37,105 nt of DNA from Methylacidiphilales bacterium (GCA_021272315.1 JAJSLI010000143.1:1-37105), one strand, 5' to 3'. Numbered from the stretch's first letter, positions 9,002 to 20,684 are shown. A program made the numbers and translations. The notes: generated by a model not told the origin, from the letters alone.

Positions 9002-10255
9002 ATGCTGAACGTAGCCCTGGTGGGCGTTTCCGGCTTTGCCGACTTCCATTATCGCGAATTGCTCGCCTTGAGACAAAAGGGGCTGGTCCGGCTCCTCTGC
9101 GCGACCGTCATCAATCAGGACGAAGAAGCCGCCAAATGCCAAACCCTGCGGGAAATTGGTTGCGAACTGTTCAGCGACCACCAACGCATGCTTCGGGAGG
9201 GGCGCGGCCGCATCGACCTGTGCGTCATCCCGACCGGCATTCACCTTCATGCGCCCATGACGGTGGACGCCTTGCACGCGGACTGCCATGTGCTGGTGGA
9301 AAAACCGGCGGCGGCCACGGTTGAGGAAGTCACGTGGATGCAGGAGGAAGAACGCCGGTCGGGAAAGTCTGTCGCCGTGGCCTATCAACATCTCTACGCC
9401 CCCGAAATCATGAAAATGAAGCGGGACCTCCTGGGAGGGAAGATCGGACGGCTGCTTGCCGTCAAGTGCCTGGGACTGTGGCCCCGTCCGGAAAGCTACT
9501 ACAAACGCAACAACTGGGCCGGACGCTTGAAACACGGCGAATCCTGGGTGCTCGATTCCCCCTTCAACAATGCGTTCGCCCACTGGCTGAATCTCATCTG
9601 TTTTCTCGCGGGAAGCACGGCCGAGGCTTCGGCCCATCCGCGCACGGTCCAGGCCGAACTCTATCGGGCCAGGGCGATCGAAAGCGCGGACACCGCCTGC
9701 TTCCGCATCGAAACGACCGGGGACATACCTCTTTTTTTCCATGTCACGCACAGTTGCCTCCAGAACCTGGAACCCGAGCTGGAGGTCCGCGGATCGGATG
9801 GCTCCCTCTGCTGGACGAGGGCCGGCATCTTTCATCGTTCGCAAAACGGCAGCGAACGGCTCTACGCCGTCAGCAGCGAAAACGCGAGCCGTCGCCACAT
9901 GTACGAGGCCGTTCTTCGCCATATCTCGGGCGAGAAAACCTCTGTTTGCGGGCTCGAGATCGCCAAGCAACAGACCCTGTGCTCCAACGCGGCGTTCTTT
10001 TCCTCACCCATCAACGATATTCCTTCCGAGTTCCTCGTGAAGGGCGAAGCGCCCGCGCCAAAAGTCGTGGCCATCCGTGACATCGAGAAAATCTTCCGCA
10101 CTGCGTTTGAACAGGAAATTGTCTGGAGCCAGATGCCGGTTCCCTGGGCGCGGGCCGGCAGGATCATCCCAACGGAGGATTTTCGGAAATCCATGAAGGA
10201 CGACGGCATGCCCGCACCCATCGTCGTTGCGCCGATCGGGAATATTTCAGTTTGA
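9002..10255 (+). CDS. Gfo/Idh/MocA family NAD(P)-dependent oxidoreductase
   Basis: A 417-residue cytoplasmic dehydrogenase. The N-terminus (LNVALVGVSGFADFHY) is a Rossmann-type nucleotide-binding turn, and VLVEKPAA (EKP at 100-102) is the signature of the Gfo/Idh/MocA family, where the Lys takes part in catalysis or substrate binding. The C-terminal half fits the alpha/beta substrate domain of the family. Members oxidise or reduce sugars, sugar nucleotides, inositols or similar; the substrate here cannot be read from sequence. A strong ribosome site (AAAGGGG at 8991-8997) precedes the ATG. The next gene is a GH130 enzyme 30 bp downstream, so a glycoside-catabolic operon is likely. Confidence 0.85.
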   Translation: MLNVALVGVSGFADFHYRELLALRQKGLVRLLCATVINQDEEAAKCQTLREIGCELFSDHQRMLREGRGRIDLCVIPTGIHLHAPMTVDALHADCHVLVEKPAAATVEEVTWMQEEERRSGKSVAVAYQHLYAPEIMKMKRDLLGGKIGRLLAVKCLGLWPRPESYYKRNNWAGRLKHGESWVLDSPFNNAFAHWLNLICFLAGSTAEASAHPRTVQAELYRARAIESADTACFRIETTGDIPLFFHVTHSCLQNLEPELEVRGSDGSLCWTRAGIFHRSQNGSERLYAVSSENASRRHMYEAVLRHISGEKTSVCGLEIAKQQTLCSNAAFFSSPINDIPSEFLVKGEAPAPKVVAIRDIEKIFRTAFEQEIVWSQMPVPWARAGRIIPTEDFRKSMKDDGMPAPIVVAPIGNISV

Positions 10256-10285
10256 CGCGAGTAAAACCATCTAAAAAAATCATCA

Positions 10286-11290
10286 ATGAATCCAACCTCA
10301 AAGTCCTCTTCAAAAATTCAAATAATCGGAGACGCCCTGCCCAATATCCCCTGGCAGGAACGTCCCGCCGGCGATGGCTCCGTTGTCTGGCGTTACGCGC
10401 ATAATCCGGTTATCAAGCGGAACCCTTTCCCGGCTTCCAACAGTCTTTTCAACAGCGCGGTGGTGCCTTTCAAGGGGAAATTCGCGGGCGTTTTCCGCAG
10501 CGATGACACGACCCGCCGCCAGGCGCTCCACACCGGGTTTAGCGACGACGGCATCCAATGGAAGATCACTCCCGAGCGGATTCATTTTGTCGGGGGCGAT
10601 CCGGAAATCGCCGCGTGGGATTATGGTTACGACCCGCGGGTGGTCTGGATCGAGGACCGTTTCTACGTCACCTGGTGCAACGGCTACCACGGGCCGACCA
10701 TTGGTCTCGCCTGGACGAAGGATTTTGTCACCTATACCCAAATGGAAAATTCCTTCCTGGTCTACAACCGCAACGGCGTCCTTTTCCCGCGCAAGATCAA
10801 CGGAAAATATTACATGCTGTCCCGCCCGAGCGACAACGGTCACACGCCGTTCGGCGACATCTTTGTCAGCAGCAGCCCCGACCTGACGTATTGGGGATGC
10901 CACCGTCACGTCATGGCCCGCACCTACGGCTGGCAGGGCACCAAGATCGGCGCGGGACCGATCCCGATCGAAACCAGCGAAGGGTGGCTGATGTTCTACC
11001 ACGGCGTGCTGGGCTCGTGTAACGGTTTCGTCTATAGCTGGGGCGCGGCCCTGCTCGACCTGGAAAAGCCGTGGAAAGTCATTCACCGCGCCAAGTCCTA
11101 CCTCATGTCCCCGCAGGAACTTTACGAGTGCGTGGGAGACGTGCCGAACGTCGCCTTTCCCTGCGCCGCGCTGACAGACGCCCCGACGGGCCGCATTGCG
11201 GTTTATTACGGATGCGCCGATACGGTCACCGGTCTGGCCTTCTGCCGGGTGGAGGAAGTGCTGGCCTGGCTGAAGGAGAATTCGATTTAA
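10286..11290 (+). CDS. GH130 family glycoside phosphorylase/hydrolase (mannoside-type)
   Basis: A 334-residue protein with features of glycoside hydrolase family 130, five-bladed beta-propeller enzymes that mostly phosphorolyse beta-mannosides. Seen: Asp-Pro-Arg at 116-118 in a YDPRVV context, [20 protein letters not shown] around 163-182, [20 protein letters not shown] around 221-240 and [13 protein letters not shown] near the end. These fit the phosphorylase-like propeller repeats. There is no signal peptide, so it acts in the cytoplasm. Some GH130 groups are hydrolases; I cannot decide between the two from these motifs. Pairing with the upstream oxidoreductase suggests release of a mannose phosphate or similar sugar that is further processed. 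Start ATG 10286 has no strong ribosome site. Confidence 0.82.
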   Translation: MNPTSKSSSKIQIIGDALPNIPWQERPAGDGSVVWRYAHNPVIKRNPFPASNSLFNSAVVPFKGKFAGVFRSDDTTRRQALHTGFSDDGIQWKITPERIHFVGGDPEIAAWDYGYDPRVVWIEDRFYVTWCNGYHGPTIGLAWTKDFVTYTQMENSFLVYNRNGVLFPRKINGKYYMLSRPSDNGHTPFGDIFVSSSPDLTYWGCHRHVMARTYGWQGTKIGAGPIPIETSEGWLMFYHGVLGSCNGFVYSWGAALLDLEKPWKVIHRAKSYLMSPQELYECVGDVPNVAFPCAALTDAPTGRIAVYYGCADTVTGLAFCRVEEVLAWLKENSI

Positions 11291-11546
11291 GACCAGTCCA
11301 TGCCCATGGCGGTTTGAATTCGTCAACGTCGACCCTTTCCCAACACTGGATGTTCAGTCCCGTAGAGAAGCGGTGTTAGGCGCAAGGATGCGCCAAAACC
11401 ACAAGGCTTATGGGACACGACTACACGGCTGCGCCCGCTCGATCATCGCCGTCGCTATCAACATATCTTGGTCGGTTAGCCACCGCCACTCCCGCGGCGA
11501 CTGAGCAAAGCTTGCCCGCGCCCTTTCCGTATCTGATGATAACGCT
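11291..11546. other. Intergenic region with a perfect hairpin
   Basis: A 256-bp non-coding gap. At 11379-11394 a 6-bp perfect stem (GGCGCA and TGCGCC) closes a 4-base loop (AGGA). It lacks a T-tract on the plus strand, so it is not a standard intrinsic terminator; it may end the GH130 transcript by another route or be chance. An imperfect AACAC/GTGTT pair surrounds part of the region. No gene of convincing length was seen. Confidence 0.35.
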
Positions 11547-12398
11547 GTGAAGGAGCGCCTGAAAAAATTCCTGCAAAACACGGCGAACACGCCGCTTTTC
11601 CGGCTTTATCAGGCGCTCGGTGCCCCGGCGCAGTGGCTGGCCATCCCCTATCTCTACGCCCGCCGTTTCAGACGCTTCGAAGACCCGCATCTTCAACGCT
11701 GCCTTTCGGAAAAATTTCCCGAACTGACAGTTAAAAACGGCCCCTTCCGGGGCCTGCGTTACTCCGAAGCGGCTGCGGCGGGCAGCACTCTACCGCCCAA
11801 GCTTCTCGGTTCGTATGAAATGGAACTCGCGCCGGTTTGGGCGCGCGTCCTGCAAAGGAAATACACCGAGATTGTCGATATCGGGAGCGCCGAGGGCTAT
11901 TACGCGGTCGGCCTCGGTTTGAAATTCCCGGAAGCCCGGATTTTCGCCTTCGACACCGACCCCGCGGCCAACCGGCTCTGCACAGAGATGGCGCGACTCA
12001 ACGGCGTGGCGGACCGGCTGATCCTGGGAAGCTTTTGCGATGAAAAAGTCCTGCTGGGGCTGCAGTTGGGCGAACGGGCACTGATCGTTTCCGATTGCGA
12101 GGGTTTCGAGAAAGACTTGTTCACGCCGGCCGCGGCCCGTTTTCTTGCCCGGCACGATCTCGTAATCGAAGTTCACGACCTGCTCAACCGTGAAATCGCC
12201 ACGGCCTTGCGCGAACGTTTCGAGACCACCCACGACATCCTCGTCATCGAGAGCATCGACGACGCGAAAAAAGTCCGGACCCGCTCCTACCCGGAACTCG
12301 ATTCTTGCGATGCCGCCATGCGGCTCTTCCTTCTATCTGAAAACCGCCATGCGACGATAGAGTGGTTTTGGCTGGCCTCCAAGACCGGCGCGGCATAG
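11547..12398 (+). CDS. SAM-dependent methyltransferase (FkbM-like)
   Basis: A 283-residue protein with a class I SAM-binding domain: motif I is IVDIGSAEGYYAVGLGL (about 109-125), followed by an acidic residue at the end of strand 2 (FAFDTDPAA, around 134-141). SDCEGFE at 182-188 resembles the D-x-E-G motif of FkbM-like methyltransferases. The first ~90 residues are basic and aromatic and may be a substrate-recognition region. The start is GTG at 11547. The substrate is unknown; FkbM relatives often methylate sugars or natural products, which would fit a glycan-related neighbourhood. It is followed after 4 bp by an exported peroxiredoxin, so these two probably share a transcript. Confidence 0.75.
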   Translation: MKERLKKFLQNTANTPLFRLYQALGAPAQWLAIPYLYARRFRRFEDPHLQRCLSEKFPELTVKNGPFRGLRYSEAAAAGSTLPPKLLGSYEMELAPVWARVLQRKYTEIVDIGSAEGYYAVGLGLKFPEARIFAFDTDPAANRLCTEMARLNGVADRLILGSFCDEKVLLGLQLGERALIVSDCEGFEKDLFTPAAARFLARHDLVIEVHDLLNREIATALRERFETTHDILVIESIDDAKKVRTRSYPELDSCDAAMRLFLLSENRHATIEWFWLASKTGAA

Positions 12399-12402
12399 TA
12401 AG

Positions 12403-12930
12403 ATGCTCATGCTCCGAATCACCACCTTCCTCTTGCTTTCCCTCCTGGCTGTCACCACCCTGCGCGCGGATCCGCTTACCATCGGCGCGCCCGCACCCGA
12501 CCTCACCGCCGCCGACCAGAACGGCGTGCCGATCCACTTCGCCGACATTTACGCCAAGGGGATTACCCTGGTTTATTTCTATCCGAAGGCGGGCACCTCC
12601 GGCTGCACGGCGGAGGCCTGTTCCCTGCGCGATGCTTATGACAAGCTGCAGGCCGAGGGGTTGCAGATCATCGGCGTGAGCCGCGACACCAGCGCCGCGC
12701 AAAAGGATTTCCAGGACAAGTACAAGCTTCCCTTCACGCTCGTCGCCGACACCGATGGCAAGGTCGCCGCGGCCTTTGGCGTACCCATGATCATGCACGT
12801 CATTCCCCTCGCCTCGCGCCAATCGTTCATCGTGAAGGACGGCAAGATCGCCTGGACCTCACTCCACGCGAAAACCAACGGGAGCGCCGACGAAGTCCAG
12901 AAGGCGCTCGATGGACTTAAGGGACCCTAA
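12403..12930 (+). CDS. Exported peroxiredoxin, PrxQ/BCP type
   Basis: A 175-residue thiol peroxidase with a signal peptide (hydrophobic residues 5-20, cleavage likely after LRA at 22). The motif YFYPKAGTSGCTAEACSLRD carries the peroxidatic Cys68 and, five residues later, Cys73, the arrangement of the atypical two-Cys PrxQ/BCP group. The Thr-x-x-Cys active-site motif is intact. It would reduce hydrogen peroxide or organic peroxides in the periplasm with electrons from a thioredoxin-like donor. BCP proteins are usually cytoplasmic, so the signal peptide is the notable feature. ATG 12409 is an alternative start. It follows the methyltransferase gene by 4 bp. Confidence 0.88.
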   Translation: MLMLRITTFLLLSLLAVTTLRADPLTIGAPAPDLTAADQNGVPIHFADIYAKGITLVYFYPKAGTSGCTAEACSLRDAYDKLQAEGLQIIGVSRDTSAAQKDFQDKYKLPFTLVADTDGKVAAAFGVPMIMHVIPLASRQSFIVKDGKIAWTSLHAKTNGSADEVQKALDGLKGP

Positions 12931-12999
12931 CACCGTCTGAAAATCCTTTCGACGCGGACTGCGAGGCCTTTTTACGAAATGGCGTCGGTTTTAGCTAGA

Positions 13000-13028
13000 T
13001 TGACCCTTCGGGTCGGTTTTTCTATGCT
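13000..13028 (+). promoter_or_regulatory. Candidate promoter for shc operon
   Basis: TTGACC (13000-13005) and TATGCT (13023-13028) are separated by exactly 17 bp, a good sigma-70-like pair matching the consensus at 5/6 and 4/6 positions. The predicted start site is about 9 nt before the ATG at 13044. The spacer contains the loop, distal arm and T-run of the overlapping terminator hairpin. Confidence 0.55.
13002..13021 (+). terminator. Candidate intrinsic terminator after the peroxiredoxin gene
   Basis: GACCC (13002-13006), loop TTC and GGGTC (13010-13014) form a short hairpin followed by GG and five T. It sits about 70 bp after the peroxiredoxin stop. The 5-bp stem is short, so efficiency may be modest. 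It overlaps the candidate shc promoter. Confidence 0.5.
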
Positions 13029-13043
13029 GGGGGCTTCTCATTC

Positions 13044-15019
13044 ATGACCATGGCACTGAACAAGACAATCGCGGTTCCGCTCGAGACGTTTCGCGACCAG
13101 GCGGTGGAACCGCTGCGGGAACAGGCGCAGGAGACGATCCGCAAGGCGCAGGAGCACCTGCTCGGGCTGCAGAAGCCGGAGGGCTACTGGGTGGGCGAGT
13201 TGCTCGTCGACTCGACGCTGGTTTCCGACGTGGTGGCGTTCATGCACTGGACGGGCGAAGTCGATTTCAACAAGCAGTCGCGCTGCGTTAAGAACCTGCT
13301 CGACCGGCAGTTGCCGGACGGCGGCTGGAACATCTATTACAAGGGGCCGAGCGAATTGAACGCGACGGTGAAGGCCTATTTCGCGCTGAAGCTGGCCGGG
13401 TTTTCGCCCGACGATGCGCGGATGCTGAAGGCGCACGCAACCATTGTGCGGCTGGGCGGCATCCCGCGGGCGAATACCTACACAAAGCTGTTCCTGGCGA
13501 TGTTCGGACAGTACCCGTGGAAATACCTGCCAATCATTCCGCCGGAGATCATCCTGCTGCCGACCTGGCTTTATTTTAACATCTATGAGATGTCGTCATG
13601 GAGTCGGGCGATGGTGGTGCCGCTCTCGATCATCAACCATTTCAAGCCGCAACGGAATTTGCCGCCGGACAAGCAACTGCACGAGTTGTTTCCCTACGGC
13701 ACGGAGCATTCGAACCTTGGCCTGCCGTTTGACCGCAAATTCTTCACCTGGAAAAATTTCTTCCTCGCCTGGAACCACGTGCTCAAGTTTCTCGACACGC
13801 TGCCGTGGCATCCGTTCCGCAGCCGCGCGCTGAAAAAGGCGGAGGCGTGGATATTGGAACGCATCGGCGACGGATCGGACGGTCTCGGGGCGATTTTCCC
13901 CAGCATGATGTACACAGTGATGGCGCTCAAGACACTGGGCTACGGGGAGGAGAATCCGTACATGCGCAAGGCGATGAAGGATTTTCTCGGCTTGGAACTC
14001 AATGACCCGGTGAACGACGAGTTCCGCATGCAGCCGTGTCACTCGCCCATCTGGGACTCGGCCATCTGCGTCTTTGCCCTGGCGGAGTCGGGCATTCCGG
14101 CGGACCATCCGCAGTTGCAGAAGTCGGGCGAGTGGATCCTATCGAAGGAAGTGAAGAATTTCCGCGGCGACTGGAAGCACAGGAACCCGACGCCGGTGAC
14201 GAGCGGCTGGGCCTTCGAGTTTAACAACAAATATTATCCCGACGTGGACGACACGTTCAAGGTGTTGCTGGCGCTGGGCGTGATCAAGATGCCCGATGAA
14301 GAGGTGAAGAAGCAGACGATGGAGCGCGCGCTCGAGTGGGCGGTGAGTTTCCAGTGCCGCAACGGCGGCTTTGCCGCGTTCGACAAGGATGTGACCAAGA
14401 AGTGGCTGCAGGACGTGCCCTTCGCCGACCACAACGCGATCCTCGATCCGCCGTGCAGCGACATCACCTCGCGCGCATTGGAGGTCTTCGGGCGGATGGG
14501 GCTGGACATCAATGAGCCATTCATCCGCCGCTCGATCCGCTTTGTACGCGAGACGCAACTGGAGGACGGTTCGTGGGAGGGACGCTGGGGCGTGAATTAT
14601 ATTTACGGGACATGGCTGGTGCTGCGCGGACTGCGGGCCATCGGCGAGGACATGAATCAGGATTGGATTTTGCGCGGGCTGAACTGGCTCGAGTCGTGCC
14701 AGAACGCGGACGGTGGCTGGGGCGAGACGCCGGCCACCTATGATAACCCGAAGCTGAAGGGCCAGGGCGAAAGCACCCCGTCACAAACGTCCTGGGCGCT
14801 GATGGGGATTATCGCAGCCAGCGATCACCTACGCCCGAGCATGCGCCTCGGCGTCGAACACCTGCACCGGACGCAAAACCCGGACGGGTCCTGGACCGAG
14901 GACCACATCACCGGCACCGGTTTCCCGAAGGTGTTTTATCTCAAGTACGACATGTACCGCAACAACTGGCCGCTGCTGGCCCTGGCCGATTTTCAACGGC
15001 TGGCCGCGCGAGAACGCCG

Positions 15020-15023
<4 letters not shown>
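13044..15023 (+). CDS. shc: Squalene-hopene cyclase
   Basis: A 659-residue cyclase, close to the usual family length (about 630-700). The catalytic DxDD motif is present as DVDD at residues 400-403, which protonates squalene to start the cationic cyclisation to hopene and hopanol. QW-type repeats are visible (for example QLEDGSWEGRWG, QNADGGWGE, QNPDGSWTED), as is the WDS stretch in SPIWDSAICVFALAESG. The enzyme acts as a monotopic inner-membrane protein in hopanoid synthesis. ATG 13044 is preceded by a G-rich stretch; ATG 13050 is possible. Its stop overlaps the start of the hpnG-like gene (ATGA, 15020-15023). Squalene-forming genes (hpnCDE) are not in the window. Confidence 0.95.
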
Positions 15024-17727
<2,704 letters not shown>

Positions 17728-17785
17728 CGGGATTCGTATCTTTGGGGAGATCGAGACACCCCATTCGCCACGTGAGAATCTTAGA

Positions 17786-17800
17786 ACTCTTATCAAGAGT
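17786..17800 (+). promoter_or_regulatory. Hairpin enclosing the ribosome site of the LysM gene
   Basis: ACTCTT (17786-17791), loop ATC and AAGAGT (17795-17800) form a perfect 6-bp stem. The AAGAG in the 3' arm is the only Shine-Dalgarno-like sequence before the ATG at 17805, so folding would hide it. This could tune translation; no ligand or regulator is implied by the sequence. Confidence 0.35.
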
Positions 17801-17804
17801 AGCC

Positions 17805-18503
17805 ATGGATCGCGTTGCATTTTCCTCCAGCCCGGTCCTTATCGTTATTTTTTGCTGTTGTCTGGCCCCGCTTCCGGCGTATGCGCAGGATCAGGGCCCC
17901 GCCGCGCAGCAGGACGAGGAAGCGGCGCGACAGAAGATTTTAAAGGCGGCGGACCAGATCGACATGATCGAGACCAACTCGGAGGCGACAAAATCGTCGG
18001 TTGACGCGATGCAGGCGGACCTGACGAAGCTTCAGGATGAAAACGCGGCCCTCAAGCAGCAATTGGCCGACTTGCAGGCGGCTTTCAACAAGTCCGAGGC
18101 TGACCGGGCAAAGGAACGGCAGGCCTTGCTTGACGAGGTGGCGGACCTGGTCAAGTCGGGTAAAACATCGGCGGTGAAAAAGAAACCGGCGGCGGAGACT
18201 GACGCCACCGCCAACACGTCACCGCAACCGGCGACCCCGGGTCAGGACTCGACGCTGGCGCCACCCCCGGATGCGGGGTCCGCTTCGAGCACATCGGCGC
18301 CCGACACCAACACAACTCCCAAGCCTCAAAAAGGATATTATCATGTTGTGCAAAGCGGGGAGACGCTTACGATGATTTGTTCAGCCTACCGGCAAAACGG
18401 CATCAAGGTGACCGTGGTCCAGATTTGCAAAGCGAACGGGTTGACGGACAAGAGCGTGTTGCGGGTGGGGCAGAAACTTTTCATCCCCAAACCGGGAACT
18501 TGA
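17805..18503 (+). CDS. Exported coiled-coil LysM protein
   Basis: A 232-residue protein starting at ATG 17805; the frame is open to 17742 but this start gives a clean signal peptide (hydrophobic VLIVIFCCCLAPLPAYA, cleavage likely after AYA). Next comes a predicted coiled coil rich in Ala, Glu, Lys and Gln (about residues 35-115), then a low-complexity Ala/Thr/Pro/Ser linker, and a C-terminal LysM domain (YYHVVQSGETLTMICSAYR to QKLFIPKPGT), which binds the glycan chains of peptidoglycan. It should be periplasmic. The next gene starts 3 bp after its stop, so the two are co-translated. A role in cell-envelope organisation is likely; there is no enzymatic domain. Confidence 0.8.
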   Translation: MDRVAFSSSPVLIVIFCCCLAPLPAYAQDQGPAAQQDEEAARQKILKAADQIDMIETNSEATKSSVDAMQADLTKLQDENAALKQQLADLQAAFNKSEADRAKERQALLDEVADLVKSGKTSAVKKKPAAETDATANTSPQPATPGQDSTLAPPPDAGSASSTSAPDTNTTPKPQKGYYHVVQSGETLTMICSAYRQNGIKVTVVQICKANGLTDKSVLRVGQKLFIPKPGT

Positions 18504-18506
18504 TTT

Positions 18507-19118
18507 ATGAGTGAAGAGACCGAGGACCAAAATCCGGAGATTGAGGTTTTGCCCGAGCAAGGCGCATTGCCCATGCTATGGCGTGTAAAGAAGGCCGCCG
18601 ACGAATCAATGTACGGCCCGGTCGATGCGACTACACTCAAGGAATGGGCAAACTCGGCCCAGATCGCGCCGCAGGACATGATCGACCTGAGCGACGACAA
18701 CTGGCGGAGCGCGCCCGAGGTCGATTTCCTCGACATGCTTTGGCAGGTGAAACTGCCCGGGGACGAACCCTATGGGCCGACGACGCTCGGAACCCTCCGT
18801 GAATTCGTCCAAGAGGGGCTGATCAGCGAAAAGACGATTGCGACGCATGCGAAGACGAACCAGTCGCTGCCCGTCGGGGCGCTCTTCGCCGCGATCGAAT
18901 TTGAGAAAAAGCGCGCGCAGCGCCGCCCGCCGAAGGAAAGCAAGAAGACGACCGCGGCGCTGGCGGTCGACATGGCCAAGGACCAGCGCATCCGGCAACT
19001 CGAGGAGGACCTGAAAGAATTAAGGCGTGAGCACGATACACTGATCCACAGGTACCGGCAGTTGACGCTGCAGATGGATGAAGGCGGCAGGACGGCGACG
19101 GTCAAAAAATCGACGTAG
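18507..19118 (+). CDS. Two-domain GYF_2-like (DUF4339-type) protein with coiled-coil tail
   Basis: A 203-residue cytoplasmic-looking protein with no signal peptide. Two related ~50-residue modules are visible: residues ~24-75 (LWRVKKAADESMYGPVDATTLKEW) and ~78-130 (LWQVKLPGDEPYGPTTLGTLREF). Each has the W-x-V, Y-G-P and following helix seen in GYF_2/DUF4339 domains, which are thought to bind peptides. The C-terminal 60 residues are charged and form a probable coiled coil (RIRQLEEDLKELRREHD). It starts 3 bp after the LysM gene, suggesting a joint function, perhaps linking a cytoplasmic partner to the envelope; this is inference. Confidence 0.7.
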   Translation: MSEETEDQNPEIEVLPEQGALPMLWRVKKAADESMYGPVDATTLKEWANSAQIAPQDMIDLSDDNWRSAPEVDFLDMLWQVKLPGDEPYGPTTLGTLREFVQEGLISEKTIATHAKTNQSLPVGALFAAIEFEKKRAQRRPPKESKKTTAALAVDMAKDQRIRQLEEDLKELRREHDTLIHRYRQLTLQMDEGGRTATVKKST

Positions 19119-19206
19119 CGCCCGGACGTCTCAGAATCTATGCTATCTTGAACCGGCGCTGCGGTTCGCGCGAACAGGGCGCCCTGAAATCCAACTTTCT
19201 TTACTT

Positions 19207-20241
19207 ATGTCGATGTCCAATCCCAATGCTTCCATCCCGGTCACCGTCATCACGGGTTTTCTCGGCGCCGGCAAGACCACGCTGCTCAACCGCATCCTGA
19301 CGGAGAAGCACGGCCGGCGGATCGCGGTGATTGAAAATGAATTCGGCGAAGTAGGCGTGGACCACCAGCTCGTGATCCAGTCCGACGAGGAAATATTCGA
19401 ATTGAACAACGGCTGCATCTGCTGCCGGGTGCGCGGCGATCTGATCCGCATCCTGGCCAAACTACAACAACGGCGCGTCAAGTTCGACCATGTCCTGATC
19501 GAAACGACGGGAATGGCCGATCCGGGGCCGGTGGCGCAGACGTTTTTCACCGACGAAGAGGTGAAGGAGAGTTTTGTGCTCGATGGAATCGTGACCGTGG
19601 TCGACGCGAAGCACGTGGGGCTGCATTGGGACGATATGCGCGAGGTGCGCGAGCAGATCGGTTTTGCCGACGTAATTTTACTGAACAAGACAGACCTGGT
19701 CCCTCCCGCCGAGCTGGAAAAACTCGAGGCGCGGATTCGCAAGATGAACCCGATGGCGAAGCTGCACCGGACTGAGAACGCCACCATCGATCTCGACAAG
19801 GTGCTTCACATCGGCGGCTTCGACCTGAAGCGGGCACTGGAACTGGAACCCGATTTCCTTGAGGCTGCCGAGCATGAACACGATCATGACGATGATGAGC
19901 ATGAACACGGGGATCATCACGAACACGAAGCCGATCATCATCACGACGAGGATGTAACTTCAGTCGGTATCAACACGCCGGGCGATCTTGACGAGAAAAA
20001 ATTCTCCGATTGGCTGGGAACGCTGCTGCGCACGAAGGGGCAGGACATTTTCCGGATGAAAGGCGTGCTGTCGGTGAAGGGGCGCGACATGCGCTTCGTC
20101 TTTCAGGGCGTCCACATGCTGATGGAAGGCCGGCCCGACCGGCCCTGGGGCCAGGAGGCCCGGCATAACACGCTGATTTTTATCGGACGAAACCTCGACC
20201 GCAAGGCGCTCAACGAGGGATTCAAGGCCTGCCTGGCATGA
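19207..20241 (+). CDS. CobW/COG0523 family GTPase, metal chaperone type
   Basis: A 344-residue G3E-family P-loop GTPase. Motifs: Walker A GFLGAGKT (17-24), ENEFGEVGVD (43-52), the C-x-C-C metal site as CICC (70-73), IETTGMADP and the guanine-specificity NKTD (160-163). A His/Asp/Glu-rich linker at about 220-255 can bind Zn or Co. The C-terminal CobW domain follows (LRTKGQDIFRMKGVLSVKG). Such proteins deliver Zn or Co to client enzymes using GTP. The frame opens at 19078, but ATG 19207 is the natural start since it directly precedes the P-loop; ATG 19213 is an alternative. It overlaps the next gene by ATGA (20238-20241) and lies 500 bp from a WD40 gene. Whether the metal is Zn or Co cannot be told. 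Confidence 0.9.
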   Translation: MSMSNPNASIPVTVITGFLGAGKTTLLNRILTEKHGRRIAVIENEFGEVGVDHQLVIQSDEEIFELNNGCICCRVRGDLIRILAKLQQRRVKFDHVLIETTGMADPGPVAQTFFTDEEVKESFVLDGIVTVVDAKHVGLHWDDMREVREQIGFADVILLNKTDLVPPAELEKLEARIRKMNPMAKLHRTENATIDLDKVLHIGGFDLKRALELEPDFLEAAEHEHDHDDDEHEHGDHHEHEADHHHDEDVTSVGINTPGDLDEKKFSDWLGTLLRTKGQDIFRMKGVLSVKGRDMRFVFQGVHMLMEGRPDRPWGQEARHNTLIFIGRNLDRKALNEGFKACLA

Positions 20242-20684
20242 AAAAAACCAGAAAGTGGATCTGTTTCATTGTCCTGTTATTTTTCGGTCTTATAGGGGTC
20301 GTAGCTTACGGTTTGATATTCTTCTCCAATCCCAAACCCACATCGCTTGAAGAACTCAAACCGATAGCCAGCTCGTTAAAACCGCTAATTGTGCAAGTAG
20401 AGACCTATCATGATGCGCATGGCGTCTTTCCACCTTCGTTGAGGGCAATTGGTCTTCAAGACGTGCTTAACATTTCTGGCTCGCCGGTCAAAATCGACTA
20501 CGATCCAAATTTTGAACTAAATCAATACGACGCCAAAACCGGAGGCTACATCACATCAACGGGCATGCTCTTGGCGGTTCATCTCGATCGGGCAAATGTT
20601 CTCATGTACAAGCACACCTCGCTGGTGCGCGGATGGTTTCTACTCACAGGCAATACCATCACAGCTGATCCTATTGATCTCTGA
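20238..20684 (+). CDS. Small single-pass membrane protein, unknown function
   Basis: A 148-residue protein with a basic N-terminus (MKKTRKW), one strong membrane helix (ICFIVLLFFGLIGVVAYGLIFF as a whole spans about residues 8-29) and an extracytoplasmic domain. The segment LIVQVETYHDAHGVFPPSL resembles the Y-x-x-x-x-G-x-x-P-x-x-L pattern found in pseudopilin-like C-terminal domains. Third codon positions are more AT-rich than in the neighbouring genes, suggesting later arrival. The 4-bp overlap with the CobW gene argues that it is translated from that transcript. No recognised family. Confidence 0.7.
   Translation: MKKTRKWICFIVLLFFGLIGVVAYGLIFFSNPKPTSLEELKPIASSLKPLIVQVETYHDAHGVFPPSLRAIGLQDVLNISGSPVKIDYDPNFELNQYDAKTGGYITSTGMLLAVHLDRANVLMYKHTSLVRGWFLLTGNTITADPIDL

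Noticed and set aside
8720..9970. Long minus-strand open frame (416 codons) across the end of protein B and the oxidoreductase gene
   Set aside because: It is antisense to well-supported genes, lacks recognisable motifs, has Arg/His/Gly-rich composition, and arises from GC-rich codon structure.
17743..17763. TGGGG/CCCCA inverted repeat after ligA as a terminator
   Set aside because: Only a 5-bp stem with an 11-base loop and no T-tract.
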